In this document: piece by piece, positions 17,555-26,237 of the stretch
Layout: each line of letters begins with the position of its first letter
Position numbering within the stretch: position 1 is the first letter of the stretch
Source: Niabella sp.
GTDB taxonomy: Bacteria; Bacteroidota; Bacteroidia; Chitinophagales; Chitinophagaceae
Reading direction: 5' to 3'
DNA: 64,000 bases
Assembly: GCA_017744715.1 (NCBI GenBank)
Contig: JAGIAT010000012.1
Location: 228,179-292,178 of the forward strand
Program-made: the position numbers and the translations under genes
Notes under the pieces: model-generated
What the model was told of the DNA's origin: nothing
Databases searched by the model: none
The model's input: only the letters and a program-made list of their open reading frames with translations

Positions 17555-18208
17555 ATGTATAAAATAAAAGTAGCCGTTTTATCAGGTGAGGAGCTGTTGG
17601 GCACTACGCTTATTGCTTTCTTAAACAAGCAGGCGGAGGTAGAGGTGGTGCATCTGTTTAGAGATGGAGAATCGGCACTTTCTGGTATCGAAAAACAGCC
17701 GGTTGATGTATTGCTTTTTGATATTCACCTGCCCGGTATTTCAGGTATAGAGGTGGTTGGCCGGCTAAAGGAACGGTATCCGGTTATGGCGTGCCTGGCA
17801 CTTACAAGCAAGGACGATGACCGTACTATTTTTGATACATTGCATGCGGGAGCTTCTGGCTATCTGCTCAGGAATGCAGGTAATACGGCCATTATAGAAG
17901 GTATAAAAGATGTACATAGAGGCGGCTTTCCTATGAGCAGCATGGTTGCCCGGAAGGTGATTAACCGGCTCTTTGTGGCATCCGCACAGGGGTTGAAGTC
18001 TGAAAAACTATCCCAACGGGAGAATGAAATATTGCTGCAGTTGTCAAAAGGGTACCGGTACAAAGAAATAGCCGCGCACTTTTTTATCAGCGTGGAAACC
18101 GTGCGCACACACATCCGGAATATATATGAAAAGTTGCAGGTAAACTCTAGGGCGGAAGCGATCCGGAAAGTAAAAGACAGCATGCCTGCATCCATCCAGC
18201 ATACCTGA
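17555..18208 (+). CDS. Orphan LuxR/NarL-type response regulator
   Basis: 217 residues: an N-terminal receiver domain (about 1-120) and a C-terminal LuxR-type helix-turn-helix (LSQRENEILLQLSKGYRYKE ... VETVRTHIRNIYEKLQV, about 148-200). The phosphorylatable Asp is present (D56 in LLFDIHLPG), but the usual acidic pair at residues 10-11 is Ser-Gly, and the conserved Lys is Arg (R106 in GYLLRNAG). Phosphorylation may therefore be altered or absent. No histidine kinase is nearby. Its position at the head of the polysaccharide locus suggests that it controls it; inferred. Confidence 0.88.
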   Translation: MYKIKVAVLSGEELLGTTLIAFLNKQAEVEVVHLFRDGESALSGIEKQPVDVLLFDIHLPGISGIEVVGRLKERYPVMACLALTSKDDDRTIFDTLHAGASGYLLRNAGNTAIIEGIKDVHRGGFPMSSMVARKVINRLFVASAQGLKSEKLSQRENEILLQLSKGYRYKEIAAHFFISVETVRTHIRNIYEKLQVNSRAEAIRKVKDSMPASIQHT

Positions 18209-18257
18209 ACGTGTATGCAATGCTGTTTCATTTCACAATCAAAGACGCATTAAGGAA

Positions 18258-18304
18258 TACTACTCTTTTACCATTTTTTGGTATGGATACTCGGTTTATA
18301 TTTG
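18258..18304 (+). promoter_or_regulatory. Second copy of the EPS-type promoter
   Basis: TACTACT at 18258-18264, a weaker TACC 11 bases later, and -7 box TATATTTG at 18297-18304. Spacing from TACTACT to the -7 box is 39 bases, against 40 in the copy at 16781-16828. It would drive the initiating transferase gene 448 bases downstream. Confidence 0.6.
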
Positions 18305-18751
18305 CATCGCATTCGGATAACTATTAAAAGAAGACTGCTGTTAGCAGGAAATAAGCCCTCTCTGCTACAAACAATGATCCGGGTGGTTTAGAAAATAAGA
18401 AGGAGATATTGACGTTACCAGATGGACAAAGGTCCATTCATTTAAGTGTATTTAATTAGCTCTGGTGATTTGCGCTTTGTATTTTGAATAGCCCTCAAAA
18501 CCGGTGCAGAGTTACATCCAGGATTTTATGGTGTTGGGAATGGTTCCCCGTGGCAGTATGCCTTATCGGCGTGGTGCATCAGGTATAAATGGATATGCGG
18601 AAGCATATCGGTGACGCCTGTTGCAGTTACCATGTGAGGGCGCATGTTTGATCCGGTTGTATAACCGGTTGCCGCGCGGCGCTGTACTGTTAACGGAATA
18701 TGCGTAAGTGCTGTTTGTTGATTCAATAACTGCTTAAGTAATCCTGATAAA
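18305..18751 (+). other. Structured long leader upstream of the initiating glycosyltransferase
   Basis: No gene is supported here. Visible hairpins are ATGGAC/GTCCAT (18422-18437), GATATGC/GCATATC closed by a GGAA (GNRA) tetraloop (18592-18609), and CCGGTT/AACCGG (18653-18668). The density of clean stems near the start codon suggests a regulatory leader RNA. It does not match a riboswitch that I know. Confidence 0.4.
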
Positions 18752-20143
18752 ATGATACGTTTAGATTTACCATTTGTGAAGCGGGTCACGAAGTTTAAGA
18801 TTGTACTGGACGTGACCGTGTTGGGCATTTACCTTTTGGTAAAAATGATGTCCATAAATATAGGTTTTCAGGTGATATTGTCTACATTGTTGCTTCAGGG
18901 TATTACCTGGTGTGGCATCACGGACTATTTTAACTGTTACAGCAACCTTTTCTTCAAAGAGTCTACAGCCGTATTTTCGGAAACACTGAAGGTGTTTGTA
19001 TATTATTCTGTTTGTTCCTGCTGCGTTTATTTATGCACGTTGTACAATGTGTTGCTTCCACGGGAACTATTGGTTTTTATAGTCAATTACCTCTTGTTTT
19101 TTATCAGTTATATCCTGATGAGCCGGATGGTTTTTTTTGCGCTTCGTAAGTATTGCCGGGAAAAAGGTGGAATTGTACAGCATGTTGTTTTTATTGGCGG
19201 ATCCGATTCGCTGCAGGAGGTAATGCGCCAGATGAATGATCACCGCTATATGGGCTATCATTGCGTGGGCTATTACCATACACATGAGCTGAAATCATTA
19301 CCGCTTACCTATTTGGGCGACTACCGCCAGCTGGATGCGGCAGGCGATATGCATGCGCAGTCGGAAGCGGTAATCAGTTTGTCTGCACTTAGTGTGGATG
19401 ATGTAAAACGATTTTGTGAACGGGCAGAGAACTTCCTCATCCGCACCCGCTTTTTACCCGAATTTCTGAGTGTAGGCAAATCTGTCGTAATGCGGAATAT
19501 GGGCAGCTTCCCGGTATTGAGCGTGCGCAACGAACCGCTGGAAAAAGAGGGGAGTTCCCTGGTGAAAGATGTTTTTGATTTTGCATTTTCACTGCTGGTT
19601 TGCGTATTTGTACTTTCCTGGCTGATTCCCATCGTGGCATTGCTGATCAAGCTGGAATCGCGCGGGCCGGTATTCTTTATACAGGATCGCTCTGGCCGGG
19701 GAGGATCGGTATTTAAGTGCTTTAAGTTCCGGACGATGCGGGTAAATGCAGCGGCCGACAGCCTGCAGGCAACAAAGGGCGATGCCCGTATCACAAGGGT
19801 GGGCGCCTTTTTACGAAAAACCAGTCTGGACGAATTGCCCCAGTTTATAAATGTATTAAAAGGCGATATGTCGATTGTGGGGCCCAGGCCGCATATGTTA
19901 TCCCACACTAAAAAATTTACAGAGGTGATCAGCACCTTCATGGTCCGGCACTATATTAAACCAGGTATTACCGGGTTGGCGCAGGTAAGCGGCTTCCGGG
20001 GAGAAACGAATGAACTGTGGCAGCTGGAAAAACGGGTGGAACATGATATTACCTATGTAGAGAACTGGAACTTTCTGTTGGATCTGAAGATTATATTTCT
20101 AACGGTATGGAATATGGTACGGGGCGAAAAAAATGCCTATTAA
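18752..20143 (+). CDS. Undecaprenyl-phosphate sugar phosphotransferase (WcaJ/WbaP type)
   Basis: 463 residues. It starts polysaccharide repeat-unit synthesis by moving a hexose-1-phosphate from a UDP-sugar to undecaprenyl phosphate at the inner membrane. About four N-terminal helices are followed by a CoA-binding-like region (VVFIGGSDSLQEVMRQM), a fifth helix, and the catalytic bacterial sugar transferase domain with FKCFKFRTM, TSLDELPQFINVLKGDMS and GPRPHM. Length is standard for the long (polyprenyl glycosylphosphotransferase) form. It is the first structural gene after a long leader. Which sugar is loaded (glucose, galactose or another) is not evident. Confidence 0.93.
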   Translation: MIRLDLPFVKRVTKFKIVLDVTVLGIYLLVKMMSINIGFQVILSTLLLQGITWCGITDYFNCYSNLFFKESTAVFSETLKVFVYYSVCSCCVYLCTLYNVLLPRELLVFIVNYLLFFISYILMSRMVFFALRKYCREKGGIVQHVVFIGGSDSLQEVMRQMNDHRYMGYHCVGYYHTHELKSLPLTYLGDYRQLDAAGDMHAQSEAVISLSALSVDDVKRFCERAENFLIRTRFLPEFLSVGKSVVMRNMGSFPVLSVRNEPLEKEGSSLVKDVFDFAFSLLVCVFVLSWLIPIVALLIKLESRGPVFFIQDRSGRGGSVFKCFKFRTMRVNAAADSLQATKGDARITRVGAFLRKTSLDELPQFINVLKGDMSIVGPRPHMLSHTKKFTEVISTFMVRHYIKPGITGLAQVSGFRGETNELWQLEKRVEHDITYVENWNFLLDLKIIFLTVWNMVRGEKNAY

Positions 20144-20190
20144 TATGATTGAGCGTATCTAATATCACATTCTTTAAAAGCAAACAACAA

Positions 20191-20889
20191 ATGAAACAAC
20201 TGTTACTTTTATCTTTTTCAATGCTGAGTACGGCAATGATATCTGCGCAAAATGGAAATGATGCTGCGTCTGCCGGAGAACAGCGGTTTTCAGCAGGTAT
20301 TCATGTAGGAACACAGGGCTTTGGTGTTCATGTGGGCTACCAGCTCCATCATCGCTGGCTGGCCGGATTGGCAGCCAGTTATGCGCCTTATGGATATACG
20401 GCTACCCGAACGCTGGGGAAGAATGCATATGATATAAAAATGAAAGAGCAACTTGGCAACGTGCAGGCATTAATCGGGTGGAAGCCTTTCGCCGGTGAAC
20501 ATGCCGGGCGGTTCCTGCATAAATTGTATATAAACGGTGGGGTAGCCGCTTTTTATAAGCAGGAAGCAAACGCTACCGCAACACCCAAAAATGATTATCA
20601 ATATGGCGATATCCTTATTAAAAAGGAAGACCTGGGAACCGTAAATGCAGCGGTGCAATGGAAGAAAGTGGCTCCCTATGCGGGGCTTGCCCTGCGTGGG
20701 TTGAGCCTGGGTGGCAATGTTGTTTTCAATGCAGACCTGGGAACCTACTATCTTTCAAAGCCTGAAGTGCATATGACAGCAGATAACCTTTTATCTGAAA
20801 ATACCTCCCAGGAGGCCACCGTTCAAAAAAACCTGGATAATTACCGGTGGTTGCCGGTATTGCAGGTTGGTGTGGCGTACAAATTCTAA
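20191..20889 (+). CDS. Outer-membrane beta-barrel protein in the EPS locus
   Basis: Start chosen at the ATG at 20191 (232 residues) because it opens a clear signal peptide, MKQLLLLSFSMLSTAMISAQ; the frame extends upstream to 20149 without such a signal. The remainder alternates hydrophobic and polar residues in amphipathic strands and ends with VGVAYKF, a terminal aromatic residue typical of outer-membrane barrels. No enzymatic motif is seen. It lies 47 bases after the initiating transferase and 21 bases before a large lipoprotein gene, so the two may work together at the cell surface, perhaps in polymer anchoring or export; inferred. Confidence 0.7.
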   Translation: MKQLLLLSFSMLSTAMISAQNGNDAASAGEQRFSAGIHVGTQGFGVHVGYQLHHRWLAGLAASYAPYGYTATRTLGKNAYDIKMKEQLGNVQALIGWKPFAGEHAGRFLHKLYINGGVAAFYKQEANATATPKNDYQYGDILIKKEDLGTVNAAVQWKKVAPYAGLALRGLSLGGNVVFNADLGTYYLSKPEVHMTADNLLSENTSQEATVQKNLDNYRWLPVLQVGVAYKF

Positions 20890-20910
20890 AGCATATTAAA
20901 AATACAGATA

Positions 20911-22566
20911 ATGACAAAGAATCGTATTTCGTTTATCGCACTGATGTTCCTGGCTGTAGTGGGGATGATTGTTGCCTGTACAAATCCCTTTAAAGATCTG
21001 GAGATCTCGGTTAGCAGCAACGTGTTTAAAAATGTGGTGAACCTGGAAGTAGGCAGCAGTGCAGGTACCTCGATGGAAAATGCAACGGTGGCCATTACAG
21101 GGCCGGACGCAGATAAAATTTATAATGCAGAAGGGAAAAAACTCTTTAAAGTTACCGGTGGCTTTTTGTTTTTAGCGGTGGATCCCAATGTAGTGGTAAA
21201 TGAACAGGCTCCGCTGAACATCAATGTGGCGATTGCGGCGGCCAACCATTTAGGAGTACAGATACCTGTGAAAATAACAGGCAGCGAAAAAATTACCATG
21301 CGGAAGGTGGTATTGCTGAACACGGCAGCGGCTGCTGCCGACATGGCCATAAAAAATACATCAGTGGCATTGGGCGCCAACGGAACACCTGCATCGGATG
21401 TTACTGTAAATATTCCGCCGCCTGCCGGAGCTTCGGAGTCGGCCACCATTACCATTCCGGCAGGAACGCAGTTCAGAGATGCAAATAATAATGTGATTTC
21501 GGGAACCGATCTGAAAGTAAGTATGGTTGTTCCCAAAACCGGATCGGAGAGCCTTGCAGAGGTATTTCCGGGAGGAACTGGTTTAACGCAGCCGGCTATT
21601 CAAACAGCCAGCGGTACCAGTGCCGGTGCACTGTTGCCCGGGGGAATGTCTGAAGTGAGTTTCTCCCTGAACGGTACGGCCATCACAAATTTTTCCAAGC
21701 CGGTTGACCTGGGTATCAGCCTCGACCCGGATTTTGTGAATCCCGAAACCGGTCAGAAGGTAAAGGCCGGAGACAAACTGAGTGTATTCAGTTTCTCCAG
21801 CAATAATCCGATATGGAAACATGAGCAGGAAGCTACCGTGCAGTCTACAGGTGGTAAGCTCAGCGTAAACTTTTCCAGTACACATGCTACCTGGTTCCTG
21901 GCCGGCAATTTTGTTGAATCCTGTGATAATGCCCTGAAGATAAAGTTAACGGCAGATTGGCTGAAGAATGGGGTAACGCATCCTGTAACCGTAAAAGTAT
22001 TTTCAAGCGCGGGCGGTAACGCGGATAAGCTGTTGGTGCAAAAAAGCATCACTGCAACAGACGGTTCTGAGTTGCGTTTCGACGATCTGCCCCAGGTTGC
22101 AATTATTATAAAAACCTTTGATGCAGATGGCAACGGGCTTTCTGAAACAAAGCTCTCCGATCCTTGCAACGGCAATCAGCAAATCATCAGTTTAGCCGCA
22201 TCACCGGTTGCCGGAAATCCTAAAACGACCATGCAGTTATATGTACGTTGCCCCAACCAGGCTCAGCGTGTAAATGTATTACCTACGTTTTACCTGTACT
22301 ATAAGATCCATGGACAAACCGGATATAAATTGCTGGGCATTGTAACAAACGGGTATATTTCCACCACATTACTGGATCCCGGCAAGAAATATGATTTCAG
22401 GGCGGTGTGGGGTTCCACGGTAAAAGAAGTAAATGATGTTGCCGTAAAAGTAGATAATACGGCTACTGTAGGAGATAATGCAGCGGGCGGAGAGATACTG
22501 GGTACAAAAGCGGGGGCTACCAACCTGGAGCTGCTCAAAGAAAAATGTAAAGAAGCGGGGTTATGA
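20911..22566 (+). CDS. Large lipoprotein of unknown function in the EPS locus
   Basis: 551 residues. The lipobox MIVACTNPF puts the lipidated Cys at about residue 23. The mature protein is rich in Ala, Thr, Ser, Val and Gly with several beta-sandwich-like blocks, including VTIPAGTQFRD-type stretches, and later Fn3-like strands (YLYYKIHGQTGYKLLGIVT). No catalytic residues were recognised. It probably sits in the outer membrane. It is paired with the barrel gene immediately upstream, and a strong terminator follows it at 22612-22641, so initiating transferase, barrel and lipoprotein appear to form one operon separate from wza onward. Confidence 0.65.
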   Translation: MTKNRISFIALMFLAVVGMIVACTNPFKDLEISVSSNVFKNVVNLEVGSSAGTSMENATVAITGPDADKIYNAEGKKLFKVTGGFLFLAVDPNVVVNEQAPLNINVAIAAANHLGVQIPVKITGSEKITMRKVVLLNTAAAAADMAIKNTSVALGANGTPASDVTVNIPPPAGASESATITIPAGTQFRDANNNVISGTDLKVSMVVPKTGSESLAEVFPGGTGLTQPAIQTASGTSAGALLPGGMSEVSFSLNGTAITNFSKPVDLGISLDPDFVNPETGQKVKAGDKLSVFSFSSNNPIWKHEQEATVQSTGGKLSVNFSSTHATWFLAGNFVESCDNALKIKLTADWLKNGVTHPVTVKVFSSAGGNADKLLVQKSITATDGSELRFDDLPQVAIIIKTFDADGNGLSETKLSDPCNGNQQIISLAASPVAGNPKTTMQLYVRCPNQAQRVNVLPTFYLYYKIHGQTGYKLLGIVTNGYISTTLLDPGKKYDFRAVWGSTVKEVNDVAVKVDNTATVGDNAAGGEILGTKAGATNLELLKEKCKEAGL

Positions 22567-22611
22567 GTATTCGACGAAGGAAAAGAAACGAGGGATAAAA
22601 TAAACACTGCA

Positions 22612-22650
22612 GGGAGATGATTGCTTTAGGCATCATCTCCCTAATTTGTT
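22612..22650 (+). terminator. Terminator after the lipoprotein gene
   Basis: GGGAGATGAT (22612-22621) and ATCATCTCCC (22632-22641) form a perfect 10-bp stem with a 10-base loop, followed by TAATTTGTTT. The T run is broken, so efficiency is uncertain. Confidence 0.65.
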
Positions 22651-22669
22651 TAGACGTATGTAAAGAATG

Positions 22670-22700
22670 TTGGTAGTGTTGTTTGAAGTTATTACTTTTG
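22670..22700 (+). promoter_or_regulatory. Promoter for the wza-wzc operon
   Basis: TTG at 22670-22672 and TACTTTTG at 22693-22700 are separated by 20 bases, which fits the Bacteroidetes -33/-7 layout. The start codon of the export lipoprotein lies about 200 bases further on. Confidence 0.55.
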
Positions 22701-22905
22701 GAACGTCAAAAGAACTAATGCCCTCCAAACACTGCTTTGTTATTGATTTTAGCATGTGTTTTTATTTTTTAAACAGCTGCTGCGCTGCAGCTGCTAAAGA
22801 CTAGCTGATGCTTCGGCTTACCCAATGGTGGTTGCCGGCGTCGTTGAGCCCCCCGTTCCCGGGCTTTGGCGGCTGAATGCGCGATGGTGAATATTGACTG
22901 TATTT
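22701..22905 (+). other. Leader of the wza operon with a GC-rich inverted repeat
   Basis: CAGCTGC (22774-22780) and GCAGCTG (22787-22793) form a hairpin with a six-base loop. A 22-codon frame (22808-22876) starting MLRLTQWWLP lies after it; no evidence shows that it is translated. Confidence 0.35.
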
Positions 22906-23703
22906 ATGTATAAAATCAGAAGAGCAACTGCAACACTGCTTGGTGCGTTCGTGCTGGCACTAACAGCTTGTAAGACGTATCAGAAAGTGCCTTATTTCAG
23001 GAATATACCGGCAGACAATTCGGTATATTCCCAGGGGCAGATGATCCCAACGGTAGCGTATCAGGCACTTAAAATCAAACCAGATGACCTGCTCGGCATT
23101 ACCATCACCACATTGGACAACAGCACGGCGGTATTAACAGAAGCAGCTGCAAGGTCGCAGAGCGCACCGGGCGCCGCACCATCACCGGCGGGTAACGGGT
23201 TCCTGGTAAGTGCCGCCGGAACCATCGAGCTGCCGCTGCTTGGTACGCTGCAGGTAAGCGGATCTACCACAGAGCAAATAAAAATGCAGATACAAGCCAG
23301 GGCCGCTACTTATTACAAGAATCCCGTGGTGAACGTTCGGCTCATGAATTTTAAAGTAACGGTACTGGGGGAAGTAGGCCGTCCCGGAAGCTATTTTGTG
23401 AGTGGGGAAAAAGCCACTTTGCTGGATGCGTTAGGGCTTGCGGGCGATCTTACCATTTATGGCAACCGGAAGAATGTACTGTTGCTGCGTGATGCAGAAG
23501 GGAAGCAGCAATCGATCCGGTTTGACCTGAACAACGGACAGGCCCTTACATCGCCCTATTTATACCTCCAGCAAAACGACGTGGTATATGTGGAGCCCGG
23601 AAAGGCGAAGGCGGCAGCAAACAATGCGGCGCGTACCCAAACCATTGCGATTGTAGGTTCGGTAATATCCGTACTGATCGTAGCATTAACCCGGATCCGC
23701 TAG
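22906..23703 (+). CDS. wza: Polysaccharide export lipoprotein, Wza type
   Basis: 265 residues from the ATG at 22906, preferred over an upstream TTG because it opens the signal peptide MYKIRRATATLLGAFVLALT with lipobox LTACKTY. The polysaccharide export domain (DDLLGITITTL ... GFLVSAAGTIELPLLGTLQV) covers about residues 55-150, followed by an SLBB-type domain (VTVLGEVGRPGSYFVSGE). A C-terminal hydrophobic segment (IAIVGSVISVLIVALTRIR) would cross the outer membrane. Wza-type proteins form the outer-membrane channel through which capsule or exopolysaccharide leaves the cell. Next gene is its usual partner, the Wzc kinase. Confidence 0.92.
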   Translation: MYKIRRATATLLGAFVLALTACKTYQKVPYFRNIPADNSVYSQGQMIPTVAYQALKIKPDDLLGITITTLDNSTAVLTEAAARSQSAPGAAPSPAGNGFLVSAAGTIELPLLGTLQVSGSTTEQIKMQIQARAATYYKNPVVNVRLMNFKVTVLGEVGRPGSYFVSGEKATLLDALGLAGDLTIYGNRKNVLLLRDAEGKQQSIRFDLNNGQALTSPYLYLQQNDVVYVEPGKAKAAANNAARTQTIAIVGSVISVLIVALTRIR

Positions 23704-23769
23704 GTTTTACCTGTTAACAATAACGGCTGGCAGCAGCGGTTGAATTTATATCAGAACGATCATAGATTT

Positions 23770-26139
23770 ATGCAAAAAGATATCAACTGGGAAGACGAAT
23801 TTGAGTCCGGCGGACACAAAAGCGATAACAAAGCGTTGTTACGCTTTATTCACCGGGTACGGGCTAACTGGTACTGGTTTTTATTATGCGGAATAATGGG
23901 CTTTACCGGCGCTTTTATATATCTGCGCTATACATTGCCTCAATATAAGATCCATGCCAAGCTCCTGGTGTCGGATGACAAAAAAGGCGGCAGCCTGTTA
24001 CAGAATGCAGCCCTGAGTGAGTTATCGGGTATTATGGGCGCAAAAAGCTCGGTAGAGAATGAAGTGGAAGTACTGAAAACAGCCGATCTGATGCATGAAA
24101 TGGTACTGGCAGAAAAAGCATACGTTTCATACTTTAAGCCCGGCACCGTGCACAGCGTGCCGGTAATGCAGATACCCTATCAGGTTACCGTTGAAACGGC
24201 TCCCGATTCCATTCAGAAAGCAAATGCCTTTGATATAACCGATGCTGAAAAAGGATTTGTGCAGCTCAGGAACCCGGATACTACGCTGCGTGTGGCCCTG
24301 AATCAGTCTTTTTGTCTGCCGGGAACAGGAACCGTGAGGATCAGCAAAGACCTGGGAAAACAGGATCCGGCTGAACGGTATGGATTTTCGATCCTCCCGG
24401 TGCGCAAAGTGGTGGAGGGGCTTAGAGGAGCGCTGACGGCCGAAGTAACGAATAAACAGGTTTCAACGATTGACCTTACACTGCAGTATACCCTTCCCAA
24501 GAGAGGCGAACAATTTCTGCGTACGCTGATTAATAAATATGTGGAGCGCAATCTTACGGATAAGAATGAGATTGCCGATTCTACGCTGGCGTTTATCAAT
24601 GCCCGGCTTGAAAAAGTGACCGAGGAACTGGCGGAAGTAGAAGACCGGATATCGGGGTATAAAAAGGAAACCCGGCTGGCGGATATCTCCCAGCAAAGCC
24701 GGATCTTGTTAGAAGGTGCTGCCGATTTTACCAGGGGATTGGCAGAGGCAGATGGCCAGCTGGCTTCGCTGGATATTGTTGCTGATTATTTAAAAGACAG
24801 GAACCGCCCGCGCGTGGTGCCTTCAGCCTTACTGCCGCAGGATGCAACGTTTAGTGGCCTTACAGCCCGGTATAATGATCTGATCCTGCAGCGGGAACGG
24901 ATGCTGCTGTCAAACACCGAAAACAATCCGCTGGTAAAAAATGTGGATGGACAAATTGCCGGGTTACGGCAGGACATGATCAGCAACCTGGCCAATACCC
25001 GCAATCAACTGGAACAAACACGCCGGAGTCAGCAGCAACTGGCCAGCCGGTTCAATGGACAGCTCAACGAAGTGCCGTTAATTGAACGCGGCTATATCGA
25101 CCTGGCACGCCTGCAGCAGATCAAACAGGCGCAATATGTGTTCCTACAGGAAAAATGGGAGGAAACGGCCATTGGCCGTACAGCGAATGTGGCCAATTCA
25201 AAAGTGATCGATGTGCCTAAAGCAGAGGAATTGCCATTTGCCCCCCAAAAGAAAATGGTGTATGCATTGGGCCTGTTGCTGGGATTGGCATTGCCGCTTG
25301 TAACAGGCTATTTCCGGGACCTGTTAAATGTAAGAGTACGCGGGGTTGAAGATGTACAGGCGGCAACTGCCCTGCCCGTGCTGGGTGTTGTAGCCCACTC
25401 GGAAAATGAGCATCCGGTGGTTGTTACGCCCGGAGCCCGGTCTGCTATAGCAGAGCAGTTTCGCGCTGTACGTACCAACCTGGAGTTTTCGCTCAATGGA
25501 GGCAATACGATCCTCTTTACTTCTTCTATGTCTAATGAAGGTAAATCCTTTATAGCCCTGAACCTGGCTATGAGTCTGGCGCTGCTGGATAAAAAAGTGT
25601 TGCTTATGGAGCTGGATCTTCGCAAACCCAGCATTACAGCCAAGCTGGGGTTGCAGCGCGAACTGGGATTTTCGCACTATATCGTGCGGCCGGAGCTGAC
25701 CATTGAGGATATCATCCGTCCTTCCGGTATCCACGAGAACGTATTCCTGGTGCAGGCAGGCGTATTGCCGCCCAACCCGGCGGAGCTGCTGGTTAATAAA
25801 CGCGCCGCACAATTATTTGAGCAGGTAAGAAAACAATATGATTATGTATTGATGGACACGCCGCCGGTTGGAATGGTAACCGATGCACAGCTGTTATCGC
25901 GGTATAGTGACCTCTGCCTGTACCTGGTGCGCCAGGGATATACGTACAAGGAACAACTGCATCTGCCGGATGACCTGGTAACACAGGAAAAAATAAAACC
26001 CATACAACTGATCGTGAATGATGTTCGGGCCAAAGGCGGGTACTATGGTAAGTATGGTTATGGATACGGCTATGGCTACGGGTATTACGGGCAACAGCCC
26101 GGTAAAAGAAAGTGGTGGCAGATCCGGAAAAAGGCCTGA
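23770..26139 (+). CDS. wzc: Tyrosine autokinase and chain-length regulator, Wzc type
   Basis: 789 residues from ATG 23770; a TTG at 23740 would add ten polar residues. An N-terminal Wzz domain with a first membrane helix (about 35-55) is followed by long periplasmic coiled-coil, a GNVR-like segment, a second membrane helix (about 495-515) and a cytoplasmic BY-kinase domain. The kinase has Walker A (SSMSNEGKSF, about 583), Walker A' (LMELDLRKP) and Walker B (YVLMDTPPVG, about 692). The C-terminal tail is a Tyr/Gly cluster (YGKYGYGYGYGYGYYG), the autophosphorylation substrate. It drives polymerisation and export with Wza. No Wzb-type phosphatase gene is in the window. Confidence 0.94.
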   Translation: MQKDINWEDEFESGGHKSDNKALLRFIHRVRANWYWFLLCGIMGFTGAFIYLRYTLPQYKIHAKLLVSDDKKGGSLLQNAALSELSGIMGAKSSVENEVEVLKTADLMHEMVLAEKAYVSYFKPGTVHSVPVMQIPYQVTVETAPDSIQKANAFDITDAEKGFVQLRNPDTTLRVALNQSFCLPGTGTVRISKDLGKQDPAERYGFSILPVRKVVEGLRGALTAEVTNKQVSTIDLTLQYTLPKRGEQFLRTLINKYVERNLTDKNEIADSTLAFINARLEKVTEELAEVEDRISGYKKETRLADISQQSRILLEGAADFTRGLAEADGQLASLDIVADYLKDRNRPRVVPSALLPQDATFSGLTARYNDLILQRERMLLSNTENNPLVKNVDGQIAGLRQDMISNLANTRNQLEQTRRSQQQLASRFNGQLNEVPLIERGYIDLARLQQIKQAQYVFLQEKWEETAIGRTANVANSKVIDVPKAEELPFAPQKKMVYALGLLLGLALPLVTGYFRDLLNVRVRGVEDVQAATALPVLGVVAHSENEHPVVVTPGARSAIAEQFRAVRTNLEFSLNGGNTILFTSSMSNEGKSFIALNLAMSLALLDKKVLLMELDLRKPSITAKLGLQRELGFSHYIVRPELTIEDIIRPSGIHENVFLVQAGVLPPNPAELLVNKRAAQLFEQVRKQYDYVLMDTPPVGMVTDAQLLSRYSDLCLYLVRQGYTYKEQLHLPDDLVTQEKIKPIQLIVNDVRAKGGYYGKYGYGYGYGYGYYGQQPGKRKWWQIRKKA

Positions 26140-26237
26140 TCCTGCGCCACCTGACAGAACCCGGCGTATTGCTACGGAAAGAACGGCGGTTACCGGGAGC
26201 AGGCAGCAGACGAATCATTTACGATCGATCATAAAAA

